Positions 53,916 through 61,593 are shown, counted from the stretch's first letter. The stretch: 64,000 nt of DNA from Lachnospiraceae bacterium (GCA_015056885.1 SVFL01000012.1:1-64000), one strand, 5' to 3'. Numbers and translations are program-made. Notes: generated by a model from the letters alone, not told the origin.

Positions 53916-55343
53916 ATGAGTACTACTTCAAAAGCGAGTCAGAGAATTGTTTCTTTGCTCGACGACAACAGTTTCGTTGAACTCGGCGGTCTTGTAACTG
54001 CAAGAGCGACAGATTTCAACATGAAACCCACCGAAACTCCTTCTGACGGATGTATCACCGGCTATGGAGTAATTGAAGGTAATCTTGTGTATGTATACAG
54101 TCAGGATGCTTCTGTAATGAACGGAACCATCGGCGAGATGCATGCGAAGAAGATTGCTAACCTTTATGATCTGGCGATGAAGACCGGTGCACCTATCATC
54201 GGATTGCTGGATTGTGCAGGTCTTAGATTGCAGGAGGGAAGTGATGCACTGGCAGCATTCGGCAGCATTTATGCAAAGCAGGCTGCAGCAAGCGGTGTGA
54301 TTCCCCAGATTACTGCAGTACTTGGTTCCTGCGGCGGCGGACTTGCATTGTTCCCCACTTTGACTGACTTTACTTTTATGGAGGAGAAGAGTGCGAAGCT
54401 GTTTGTCAATGCGCCCAATGCGCTTGATGGCAATGTTGTTACCAAGTGTGACTCTGCTTCTGCAGCTTTCCAGTCCGAGGAGAGCGGTATTGTAGATGTA
54501 GTTGCTGATGAGGCAACCATTTTTGCACAGATTCGTGAGCTTGTATGTCTGCTTCCTGCAAACAACGAGTCTTATGCAGGCGAGGAGTGCACCGATGATT
54601 TGAATCGTGTAAATCCTGAGATTGCAGGTTGTGTAGGAGATACTTCTGTTGCACTGTCCATTCTGGCAGACAACAACTATTTCTTTGAGGTTAAGAAAAA
54701 TTATGCTAAGCAGATGGTAACCGGTTTCATTCGTATGAATGGAATGACCATCGGTTGTGTAGCTAACCGCTCTGAGCTTCTTGACGAAGAGGGTAAGGTG
54801 GCTGAGAAGATGGATGCAGTTCTTACCAAGCAGGGATGTGAAAAGGCTGCTGATTTTGTGAATTTCTGTGATGCATTCGGTATTCCCGTACTGTCTCTGA
54901 CCAATGTGAAGGGCTACGAGGCAACCATGTGCTCTGAGAAGGGTATTGCAAAGGCTGCTGCAAAGCTTACATATGCATTTGCAAATGCAACTGTTCCCAA
55001 GGTAAATGTAATTCTCGGTCAGGCTTACGGTACTGCGGCTGTTGCAATGAACTCCAAGTCAATCGGCGCAGATCTTACCATTGCATGGCCTGATGCAAAA
55101 TATGGTACCATGGACGGCAAGCTGGCTGCTAAGATTATGTACGATGGCCAGGGCGCTGACGTGATTAATGAGAAGGCTGCTGAGTACGACAAGATGATTC
55201 TGAACGTAAGCAATGCAGCAAGAAGAGGATATGTAGACCAGATCGTAAATGCGGCTGAGACCAGAAAGTATGTTATCGGCGCATTCGAGATGTTGTTCAC
55301 AAAGAGTGAAGACGGTCCTGTAAAGAAGCACGGCACTGTCTAG
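53916..55343 (+). CDS. Acyl-CoA-type carboxyltransferase subunit of a biotin-dependent decarboxylase
   Basis: A crotonase-fold carboxyltransferase of 475 residues, related to MmdA and propionyl-CoA carboxylase beta chains. The N-terminal half has SRGGxxLQEG-like LDCAGLRLQEGSDALAAFG and the oxyanion segment LGSCGGGLALFP. The C-terminal half has LGQAYGTAAVAMNSKSIGAD and AWPDAKYGTM. It is shorter than MmdA (about 510) and divergent, so the acyl-CoA substrate is uncertain. It heads an operon with gamma-like, biotin-carrier, beta and alpha-type genes. GGAGGGC precedes ATG 53916; the longer frame from 53724 runs through the terminator and is not coding. Confidence 0.85.
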   Translation: MSTTSKASQRIVSLLDDNSFVELGGLVTARATDFNMKPTETPSDGCITGYGVIEGNLVYVYSQDASVMNGTIGEMHAKKIANLYDLAMKTGAPIIGLLDCAGLRLQEGSDALAAFGSIYAKQAAASGVIPQITAVLGSCGGGLALFPTLTDFTFMEEKSAKLFVNAPNALDGNVVTKCDSASAAFQSEESGIVDVVADEATIFAQIRELVCLLPANNESYAGEECTDDLNRVNPEIAGCVGDTSVALSILADNNYFFEVKKNYAKQMVTGFIRMNGMTIGCVANRSELLDEEGKVAEKMDAVLTKQGCEKAADFVNFCDAFGIPVLSLTNVKGYEATMCSEKGIAKAAAKLTYAFANATVPKVNVILGQAYGTAAVAMNSKSIGADLTIAWPDAKYGTMDGKLAAKIMYDGQGADVINEKAAEYDKMILNVSNAARRGYVDQIVNAAETRKYVIGAFEMLFTKSEDGPVKKHGTV

Positions 55344-55359
55344 AAAGGGTGATTGTAAG

Positions 55360-56196
55360 ATGAAGAAATTTTTGGTTTTGACCTGTATGATCGCCTGCCT
55401 TTTTGGAATGACTGCCTGCAGTGAGGAAGAACAGCTTACCACATATGAGCAGTCCAAGGTGGATAGCGCAACTGTAAAGGCGGAAAATATTATTATTCCG
55501 GTTATTCAGTCGGTATTACTTGAGTCAGAGTATGATATGCTTCATGAGTATACACCTGAAGAGGTAGAATATAGACTTGAGAAATATACCATGAATGAGG
55601 AAATCGGCGAGCCTTTAATGACAGCAGACGGAAACGCTTTTGTCGGTGCGTTGGATTCCTTTAAGGCGACTTATGAAGAGATGGGTGGTTATGGTAAGAT
55701 TACCGGTTCCACAGCAAAGATTGATGATGACCAGATTATTGTCAATGTAGATATTGATGGAGAGAATTGTGATGCGAAAGCAGAGATTATTCTCTCAAAT
55801 GATAGGTTCTTGAAATTGGAAGCTGCATCATTGAATAAGGTAAGTACCATGAGTGATGCAATGGCAAAAGCGGGCATGAATACCTTGCTTGGTATGGGTT
55901 CTGTATTTGCTGTATTGATTTTGATTTCCCTGATTATTTCCTGTTTTAGTCTGATTTCTAAGTTCCAGGCATGGTCAGAGAAAAGAAAAGCAGAGAAAGC
56001 TGCTAAGGAGACACCTAAGGCAGAGCCTGCCAAGGCTGTAGAGAAAGCTGTTGCACAGATTGCGGCACAGGAAGCAGTTGCAACAACAGATGACACAGAG
56101 TTGATTGCAGTTATTGCGGCAGCGATTGCAGCAAGTGAAGGTGCGACATCCACAGATGGATTTGTAGTACGTTCTATCAAGAGACGTAGAGCTTAA
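55360..56196 (+). CDS. Lipoprotein fused to an OadG-type gamma subunit
   Basis: A protein of 278 residues. The lipobox MTAC places a lipid-anchored cysteine near residue 20, followed by a folded extracytoplasmic domain of about 150 residues. A membrane helix (VFAVLILISLIISCFSLIS) follows near residue 190, then an Ala/Lys/Glu/Pro linker and the OadG-like end (TDDTELIAVIAAAIAASEG, VVRSIKRR). OadG/MmdD-type subunits hold the decarboxylase together at the membrane and are usually about 80-120 residues. Here the protein has an extra outside domain that could sense or bind something (inference). Confidence 0.85.
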   Translation: MKKFLVLTCMIACLFGMTACSEEEQLTTYEQSKVDSATVKAENIIIPVIQSVLLESEYDMLHEYTPEEVEYRLEKYTMNEEIGEPLMTADGNAFVGALDSFKATYEEMGGYGKITGSTAKIDDDQIIVNVDIDGENCDAKAEIILSNDRFLKLEAASLNKVSTMSDAMAKAGMNTLLGMGSVFAVLILISLIISCFSLISKFQAWSEKRKAEKAAKETPKAEPAKAVEKAVAQIAAQEAVATTDDTELIAVIAAAIAASEGATSTDGFVVRSIKRRRA

Positions 56197-56218
56197 TTTA
56201 AAATTGGAGGAATAAAAA

Positions 56219-56605
56219 ATGAAAAATTATACCATTACCGTAAATGGAAACGTATATGATGTTGTAGTAGAAGAGGGCGCATCTACCGGTGCACCTGTAG
56301 CAGCTAAGGCTCCCGCAGCGCCCAGAGCAGCAGCTCCCGTGGCAGCAGCTCCTGCAGCAGCTCCCGCTCCCGCAGCAAGCGGTGCAGCAGGCAGCGTAAA
56401 GGTTGAGGCTGGTGCAGCCGGTAAGATTTTCAAGATTGAGGCAAGCGTTGGTCAGGCAGTTAAGAAGGGTGACGCAGTTGTAATTCTTGAGGCAATGAAG
56501 ATGGAGATTCCTGTTGTGGCACCCCAGGATGGTACTGTGGCAAGCATTGATGTTGCAGTTGGTGATGCTGTTGAGGCAGGTGCAGTTCTGGCAACCATGA
56601 ACTAA
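56219..56605 (+). CDS. Biotin carrier subunit of the decarboxylase
   Basis: A protein of 128 residues. A short N-terminal assembly segment (YTITVNGNVYDVVVEEG) is followed by a flexible Ala/Pro linker and a C-terminal biotinyl domain. The biotin-accepting lysine is in ILEAMKMEIPVVAP near residue 95. It shuttles CO2 as carboxybiotin between the carboxyltransferases and the membrane beta subunit. The size is like the free carriers MmdC or the 1.3S subunit of transcarboxylase. GGAGG lies 5' of the ATG. Confidence 0.95.
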   Translation: MKNYTITVNGNVYDVVVEEGASTGAPVAAKAPAAPRAAAPVAAAPAAAPAPAASGAAGSVKVEAGAAGKIFKIEASVGQAVKKGDAVVILEAMKMEIPVVAPQDGTVASIDVAVGDAVEAGAVLATMN

Positions 56606-56645
56606 TTGCCGGAAATAGAAGTCCAATACAACAGGAGGTTAACAA

Positions 56646-57797
56646 ATGGATTATATAGTTAATACGCTTGACAATCTGATTCACCAGACAGCGTTTTTTA
56701 ACCTGACTTGGGGAAATTATGTCATGATTGGTGTAGCGTGCTTTTTCCTTTACTTAGCCATCCGACATGGGTTTGAACCTTTGCTTCTGACCCCCATTGC
56801 ATTCGGTATGCTTCTCGTAAATATCTATCCTGAGATTATGATTAGCCCTGAGGATGCAGCAAATGGTGTCGGTGGTTTGCTTCACTATTTCTACTTATTG
56901 GATGAGTGGGCAATTTTACCCTCTCTGATTTTCATGGGTGTAGGTGCCATGACAGACTTTGGTCCCTTGATTGCGAACCCCAAGAGCTTCCTTTTGGGAG
57001 CAGCAGCACAGTTCGGTATCTTTGCTGCATACTTCGGAGCAATCGCAATGGGCTTCAATGATATGGCAGCGGCTGCAATCTCCATCATCGGTGGTGCAGA
57101 TGGTCCTACTTCCATTTTCCTGGCTAGTAAGCTGGGACAGACTGCAATTATGGGTCCTATCGCTGTGGCAGCGTACTCATATATGTCACTGGTTCCCATT
57201 ATTCAGCCCCCTATTATGAAGCTTCTTACAACTGAGAAGACTCGTAAGATTAAGATGGGTCAGCTTCGTCCTGTATCCAAGCTGGAGAAGATTCTGTTCC
57301 CCATCATTGTTACTATCGTAGTTGGTCTGATTCTTCCCACTACCGTTCCTTTGGTAGGTATGCTCATGTTGGGTAACCTGTTTAGAGAGTCCGGTGTGGT
57401 AAGACAGTTGACTGAGACTGCGTCTAACGCTTTGATGTATATCGTAGTTATTTTGCTGGGTACCTCCGTAGGTGCAACCACCAGTGCAGAGGCATTCCTG
57501 AATTTGGATACTTTGAAAATTGTTGCTTTGGGTCTTTTGGCATTCATGTTTGGTACAGCAGCAGGTGTTGTATTCGGTAATATTATGTGTGCTCTTACCA
57601 AGGGCAAGATTAATCCTTTGATTGGTTCTGCAGGTGTATCTGCAGTTCCCATGGCAGCTCGTGTATCCCAGAAGGTCGGTGCGGAGGCAGATCCCACCAA
57701 CTTCCTGCTCATGCATGCAATGGGACCTAACGTAGCCGGCGTTATCGGTACTGCAGTAGCTGCAGGTACCTTTATGGCCATCTTTGGAGTATTTTAA
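56646..57797 (+). CDS. Sodium-translocating decarboxylase beta subunit
   Basis: An integral membrane protein of 383 residues with about 10 membrane segments. Family motifs are GVGAMTDFGPLIANPKSFLLGAAAQFG, the Na+-binding GGADGPTSIF near residue 150, and NPLIGSAGVSAVPMAAR toward the end. This subunit decarboxylates carboxybiotin and exports Na+, storing energy as a sodium gradient. It would serve both carboxyltransferases in this cluster. A weak hairpin (ATTTGAG at 57809-57815, CTCAAAT at 57821-57827, then GTTTT) follows, then repeat C. Confidence 0.96.
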   Translation: MDYIVNTLDNLIHQTAFFNLTWGNYVMIGVACFFLYLAIRHGFEPLLLTPIAFGMLLVNIYPEIMISPEDAANGVGGLLHYFYLLDEWAILPSLIFMGVGAMTDFGPLIANPKSFLLGAAAQFGIFAAYFGAIAMGFNDMAAAAISIIGGADGPTSIFLASKLGQTAIMGPIAVAAYSYMSLVPIIQPPIMKLLTTEKTRKIKMGQLRPVSKLEKILFPIIVTIVVGLILPTTVPLVGMLMLGNLFRESGVVRQLTETASNALMYIVVILLGTSVGATTSAEAFLNLDTLKIVALGLLAFMFGTAAGVVFGNIMCALTKGKINPLIGSAGVSAVPMAARVSQKVGAEADPTNFLLMHAMGPNVAGVIGTAVAAGTFMAIFGVF

Positions 57798-57853
57798 ATT
57801 CTGTTTTAATTTGAGTTATTCTCAAATGTTTTAAGTGAAATGAAATTATTTAA

Positions 57854-58033
57854 GCAGGATTTGCGCAAGTCTGTATCCGTGGGCGGATGTTCTGATAAAG
57901 GGACGTAGCAAAACGCCGGCACTTAGACACCGTACTTGGGTGTCTTATGTGTCCGTTGCGTTTTGGTTCGAGCGAAAGCGTACCCTATATCAGAATATCC
58001 ACCCGGCGGATACAAACTCGCCACAAGCCCTGC
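57854..58033 (+). repeat. Structured intergenic repeat, family I, copy C
   Basis: A 180-base element between the beta and alpha-type decarboxylase genes. Outer arms: GCAGG/CCTGC (57854-57858/58029-58033), TGTATCCG/CGGATACA (57872-57879/58007-58014) and a 13-base arm with one G-T pair (57885-57897/57988-58000). Core: CAAAACGCCGGCACTTAG pairs with CTTATGTGTCC and TGCGTTTTG. Hairpin AGACAC/GTGTCT (57925-57930/57940-57945) has a CGTACTTGG loop that resembles the loop of copy A. GAGCGAAAGCGT lies at the 3' side. There is no terminal T-run, and it is inside a likely operon. Confidence 0.82.
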
Positions 58034-58062
58034 GGTAAAAAATATTATGGAGGAATTCGTAA

Positions 58063-59490
58063 ATGTCAGAACAAGCTAAGAAACCGATTAAAATTACGGA
58101 AACTATATTGCGTGACGCTCATCAGTCTCTGATTGCTACCAGAATGCCTACCGATCTTATGCTTCCCATCATTGAGAAGATGGATAAGGTTGGTTATCAT
58201 TCCGTAGAGTGTTGGGGTGGTGCTACTTTCGATGCATCCCTTCGTTTCCTGAAGGAAGATCCCTGGGACAGACTTCGTAAGTTGCGTGATGGTTTCAAGA
58301 ACACTCAGTTGCAGATGTTGTTCCGTGGCCAGAATATTCTTGGTTACAGACCTTATGCAGATGATGTGGTAGAGTACTTTGTGCAGAAGTCCATCTCCAA
58401 TGGTATTGATATCATTCGTATTTTTGACTGTTTAAATGACCTTCGTAACTTGCAGGCAACTGTAGATGCTACCAACAAGTTCAAGGCACAGGAAGGCAGA
58501 GGTCATGCACAGATTGCTTTGTCCTATACTCTGGGTGATGCTTACACTTTGGATTACTGGGCAAACATGGCTAAGAAGATTGAGGAGATGGGTGCAGATT
58601 CCATCTGTATCAAGGATATGGCTGGTCTGCTGGTTCCTTATAAGGCAACCGAGCTGGTTACTGCTATGAAGAGCCAGACAAAGCTTCCTATTCAGCTTCA
58701 TACCCACTACACCTCCGGTGTGGCTAGTATGACTTACTTGAAAGCTGTTGAGGCAGGTGTTGATGTAATCGATACCGCAATGAGCCCCTTCGCAATGGGT
58801 ACTTCTCAGCCTGCAACTGAGGTTATGGTTGAGACCTTTAAGGGTACTGAATATGATACCGGATTTGACCAGAACCTGTTGGCAGAGATTGCTGATTACT
58901 TCCGTCCTTTCAGAGACGAGTGTCTTGCAAATGGTCTGCTCAATCCCAAGGTTATGGGTGTTGATATTAAGACCTTGCTGTATCAGGTACCCGGCGGTAT
59001 GCTTTCCAACATGGTTAGCCAGTTGAAGGAGCAGAATGCAGAGGATAAGTACTATGATGTGCTTAAGGAGATTCCTGAGGTTCGTAAGGATCTGGGTGAG
59101 CCCCCCTTGGTTACTCCTTCTTCTCAGATCGTTGGTACTCAGGCAGTGTTCAACGTACTCATGGGCGAGCGTTACAAGATGGCTACCAAGGAGACCAAGG
59201 CAGTTCTTCGTGGCGAGTATGGCCAGACTGTAAAGCCTATGAACAAAGAAGTTATCGACAAGGTTATTCCCGGCGAGAAGAGAATTACTTGCCGTTATGC
59301 TGATTTGCTTGAGAACGAGATGAGCAAGTTGGAGAGCGAGATGGCAGAGTGGAAGCAGCAGGACGAGGACGTATTGTCCTATGCGCTGTTCCCTCAGGTT
59401 GCTACTGACTTCTTCAAGTATCGTCAGGCTCAGCAGGACAAAGTAGATATGACTCAGGCAGACACCAAGAATGGTGCATACCCTGTATAA
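58063..59490 (+). CDS. Oxaloacetate/pyruvate carboxyltransferase (OadA/5S type, no biotin domain)
   Basis: A TIM-barrel carboxyltransferase of 475 residues. Motifs are ETILRDAHQSLIATRMPTDLM, the metal-binding aspartate within ILRDAHQS, VECWGGATFDASLRFL, LFRGQNILGYRPYADD, the lysine of ICIKDMAGLL, and the metal-binding histidines of IQLHTHYTSG. The C-terminal biotinyl domain usual in OadA is absent, since the operon encodes a separate carrier. It would move CO2 between oxaloacetate/pyruvate and biotin. GGAGG lies upstream of the ATG. Confidence 0.93.
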   Translation: MSEQAKKPIKITETILRDAHQSLIATRMPTDLMLPIIEKMDKVGYHSVECWGGATFDASLRFLKEDPWDRLRKLRDGFKNTQLQMLFRGQNILGYRPYADDVVEYFVQKSISNGIDIIRIFDCLNDLRNLQATVDATNKFKAQEGRGHAQIALSYTLGDAYTLDYWANMAKKIEEMGADSICIKDMAGLLVPYKATELVTAMKSQTKLPIQLHTHYTSGVASMTYLKAVEAGVDVIDTAMSPFAMGTSQPATEVMVETFKGTEYDTGFDQNLLAEIADYFRPFRDECLANGLLNPKVMGVDIKTLLYQVPGGMLSNMVSQLKEQNAEDKYYDVLKEIPEVRKDLGEPPLVTPSSQIVGTQAVFNVLMGERYKMATKETKAVLRGEYGQTVKPMNKEVIDKVIPGEKRITCRYADLLENEMSKLESEMAEWKQQDEDVLSYALFPQVATDFFKYRQAQQDKVDMTQADTKNGAYPV

Positions 59491-59504
59491 TATGTGGCTT
59501 TTGC

Positions 59505-59534
59505 AGCGCCGCCCCGAATGGGGCGGCGCTGTTT
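59505..59534 (+). terminator. Strong intrinsic terminator ending the decarboxylase operon
   Basis: AGCGCCGCCCC (59505-59515) pairs perfectly with GGGGCGGCGCT (59520-59530), a GC-rich 11-bp stem closed by a GAAT tetraloop and followed by GTTTTG. Confidence 0.93.
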
Positions 59535-59550
59535 TGCTGTTTGACATATA

Positions 59551-59759
59551 TAACTGGGAAGTTTTTCTGCCAATCTGCGGATTTGAGTGATTCTAATATT
59601 CTGTACAGAAGCAATTACAAAGTGACGCACACGGGTCCAACGCACATCCTTGTGCGGTGGACCCTGAATGAGCCATCCGTGGCTCATTCGTGCTGTGGAA
59701 TGGAACAGAATATAAGAATCACTACAAACCCTCCGCCACGCAGAAAAATTTCCCAGTTA
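59551..59759 (+). repeat. Structured intergenic repeat, family II, copy D
   Basis: A 209-base element. Outer arms are 59551-59570 with 59740-59759 (20 bases, one mismatch) and 59587-59604 with 59705-59722 (18 bases, one mismatch), with GCGGA and TTTG pairings between. The 73-base core (59623-59695) starts TGACGCACACGGG and holds two hairpins: GGGTCCA/TGGACCC enclosing CGCACA/TGTGCG, and GAATGAGCCA/TGGCTCATTC. The core matches copy E in inverse orientation with 7 differences, of which four form two compensated base pairs. Short ORFs across it are not convincing. Confidence 0.88.
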
Positions 59760-59871
59760 CATACTGTAATCACCAATACAGCTCCATGCATTTCCGGGTG
59801 TGCTGCAAAGCATGCAAATGAATTGTATGTGGCAAGAAAGTGAAAATTTTGATGAAGTTGAATTGTTGACC

Positions 59872-59900
59872 TTGACAGCTAATTTGAGTCAGCCTATAAT
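59872..59900 (+). promoter_or_regulatory. Consensus promoter of the tetR-flavoprotein operon
   Basis: TTGACA (59872-59877) and TATAAT (59895-59900) both match consensus perfectly with a 17-base spacer. The spacer is almost entirely filled by operator O1. Confidence 0.92.
59878..59893. promoter_or_regulatory. Operator O1 for the TetR-type regulator
   Basis: GCTAATTTGAGTCAGC lies exactly in the -35/-10 spacer. It shares 14 of 16 bases with O2 and is an imperfect palindrome. Repressor bound here would block RNA polymerase. Assignment to the adjacent TetR is inferred from position. Confidence 0.75.
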
Positions 59901-59911
59901 TTACAACGAAG

Positions 59912-59927
59912 GCTAATTTGAATTAGC
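59912..59927. promoter_or_regulatory. Operator O2 for the TetR-type regulator
   Basis: GCTAATTTGAATTAGC is a palindrome with 6-bp arms around TTGA. It lies just downstream of the predicted start and ahead of the GGAGGG ribosome-binding site. It is a direct repeat of O1, centred 34 bp away. Confidence 0.78.
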
Positions 59928-59939
59928 TATGGAGGGTAT

Positions 59940-60563
59940 ATGGATACGAAGAGGAAGATAGTAGAAGCGGCGTTAAAGTTATTTGCGGAGAAGGGATATA
60001 GTGATGTGTATGTTGGGGACATTGCGAAAGCTGTAGGGATTAAGGCTCCTTCTTTATATAAGCATTTTAAAGGAAAACAGGAAATATTTGATGCCATATT
60101 GGAGGTGCTAAAGGAAAGTTATGCAAAACAGGCGGTTTCCATGGGGATTAATGGGGATGTAGCAGATGTAGATGCTGATGTCTATGCCGGGATTTCGGAG
60201 GATACTCTTGTGGAAATGGGGAAGAATTTTTTTCTGTATTTTTTGCATGATGAGTATATGCGTTTGTTTAGAAAATTATTGACCATTGAGCAGTTCCACA
60301 ATTCGGAGCTTGGGGATTTGTACACAAAACAGTATATGAATGATCCGTTGGTGTATCAAGGAGATTTGTTTGGGATATTAATTGCAAAAGGGAGACTTAT
60401 GCAGGTTTCGGAGGATGTTTTAGCGATGCAGTTTTATGCGCCTATCTATATGTGGCTTACGGAATGTGACCGTCATCCCGATCGGGAGGCTGATGCATTG
60501 AGGATGATTGAGGCACATATCAGACAGTTTAATCATAATTATCTGAAAGAGGATGAATCATGA
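59940..60563 (+). CDS. TetR/AcrR family transcriptional regulator
   Basis: A protein of 207 residues. The N-terminal helix-turn-helix is typical: RKIVEAALKLFAEKGYSDVYVGDIAKAVGIKAPSLYKHFKGKQEIFDAI. The C-terminal ligand-binding domain is divergent, as usual. TetR proteins repress their own promoter until a small molecule binds; two copies of a palindrome over the promoter fit this exactly. The stop codon overlaps the next start (ATGA), so the flavoprotein is the likely controlled function. The pair is enclosed by inverted copies of repeat family II. Confidence 0.93.
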   Translation: MDTKRKIVEAALKLFAEKGYSDVYVGDIAKAVGIKAPSLYKHFKGKQEIFDAILEVLKESYAKQAVSMGINGDVADVDADVYAGISEDTLVEMGKNFFLYFLHDEYMRLFRKLLTIEQFHNSELGDLYTKQYMNDPLVYQGDLFGILIAKGRLMQVSEDVLAMQFYAPIYMWLTECDRHPDREADALRMIEAHIRQFNHNYLKEDES

Positions 60564-61249
60564 AAATAGTATTGATACATGGTCAAAATCATAAGGGGAG
60601 TTCTTATCATATTGGGCGAATACTTGCAGAGCAATTTGAAAATAGTGAAGTACAGGAATTCTTTTTGCCAAGGGATTTGGAGCATTTTTGTATAGGGTGC
60701 TATAACTGTATTGAGACAGAGGAAAAGTGTCCTTTTTACACTGAGAAAAAGCGGATTATGCGCGAGGTTGAAAGAGCAGATTTGCTGATTTTTACCACGC
60801 CTACATATTGCATGCGTGCTTCGGCACCAATGAAATCCTTTATTGACCTTACTTTTACCTATTGGATGTCCCATAAACCGAGGGCATGCATGTTTTCCAA
60901 AAGGGCTGTAGTTATATCTACAGCAGCCGGAACAGGAGCAAAGTCCGCTGTTAAAGATGTTGCAACTGCACTTTTCTATTGGGGAGTTCCATATATTAAG
61001 GAATATGGTATTGCTGTTCAGGCTATGAATTGGGCACAGGTGACCGACAAGAAAAAAGAGAAGATCAATGCGGACATGGTAAGCCTGGCAAAAAAGATTT
61101 CAAAACAGACACCACACGTCGGTATAAAAACAAAATTCATGTTTCATATAATGCGCATGATGCAACAAAATAATATGGGTTCCGGTGAAACCGAGAAAAC
61201 ATACTGGCAGGAACAAGGTTGGTTAGATAAAGCGCGACCCTGGAGTTGA
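60560..61249 (+). CDS. Flavodoxin-fold NAD(P)H-dependent oxidoreductase with cysteine cluster
   Basis: A protein of 229 residues. The flavodoxin-like N terminus (KIVLIHGQNHKGSSYHIGRILAEQF) carries the FMN phosphate loop. The cysteine-rich segment CIGCYNCIETEEKC (C-x2-C-x2-C-x6-C, about residues 48-61) is like that of iron-sulfur flavoproteins and related FMN reductases. TPTYCMRASAPMKSFIDLT follows. It could reduce quinones, nitro compounds or metal ions; the substrate is unknown. The TetR ligand may be its substrate (inference). Whether the cysteines bind [4Fe-4S] cannot be decided from sequence. Confidence 0.85.
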   Translation: MKIVLIHGQNHKGSSYHIGRILAEQFENSEVQEFFLPRDLEHFCIGCYNCIETEEKCPFYTEKKRIMREVERADLLIFTTPTYCMRASAPMKSFIDLTFTYWMSHKPRACMFSKRAVVISTAAGTGAKSAVKDVATALFYWGVPYIKEYGIAVQAMNWAQVTDKKKEKINADMVSLAKKISKQTPHVGIKTKFMFHIMRMMQQNNMGSGETEKTYWQEQGWLDKARPWS

Positions 61250-61270
61250 TTTTTGCGGGGGAGTAGTATA

Positions 61271-61502
61271 GCTGTGGAGTGCTGGGGCATGCTTTTATGA
61301 ACATTGCGGAGGACTTTAGAAGCTCTTATATTCTGCTTCTTTACCCAGCACGAATGAGCCACGGATGGCTCATTCAGGGTTCGTCGCGCACGGATGCGCG
61401 TTGAACCCGTGTGCGTCACTTATACAAGAACTTTCCCGCAGAATATTAGAGCTTCTTAAGTTCGTAGCTCGTTCAAAAAAGCATGCCCCAGCACCCCACA
61501 GC
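61271..61502 (-). repeat. Structured intergenic repeat, family II, copy E (inverted)
   Basis: A 232-base element. Outer arms are 61271-61296 with 61477-61502 (26 bases, one mismatch) and 61319-61336 with 61438-61455 (18 bases, one mismatch), with GAAC/GTTC and ACTT/AAGT pairings between. The 73-base core (61346-61418) is the reverse complement of copy D's core with 7 differences. The hairpins are kept by paired changes (GGGTTC/GAACCC here, GGGTCC/GGACCC in D; CGCGCA/TGCGCG here, CGCACA/TGTGCG in D). CTAATATTCTG in the inner arm is also shared; the outermost arms are unrelated to D. Confidence 0.88.
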
Positions 61503-61531
61503 GAATCCTACCCTCCCCAAAGAAAAACCTA

Positions 61532-61560
61532 TTGCGAAACCCACGAATTCAGTGTATAAT
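61532..61560 (+). promoter_or_regulatory. Promoter of gpmI
   Basis: TTGCGA (61532-61537) and TATAAT (61555-61560) have a 17-base spacer. The predicted start is about 27 bases before the gpmI ATG, immediately downstream of repeat E. Confidence 0.78.
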
Positions 61561-61593
61561 GCTAGACGATGGAGTTTAACGGAGGGAATTAAA

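Noticed and set aside
58432..59547. 371-residue ORF on the - strand inside the OadA-type gene
   Set aside because: Same reason: mirror of a highly biased coding sequence, and it also crosses the operon terminator.
59541..59843. 100-residue ORF across repeat D, and a similar - strand ORF across repeat E (61144-61419)
   Set aside because: Both read the same palindromic core and share only the sequence forced by the repeat; there is no ribosome-binding site, and the structure explains the similarity.
59551..61502. Repeats D and E considered as the ends of an insertion sequence
   Set aside because: No transposase lies between them, each copy is itself a complete palindrome with its own arms, and no matching target duplications were seen at the outer borders.
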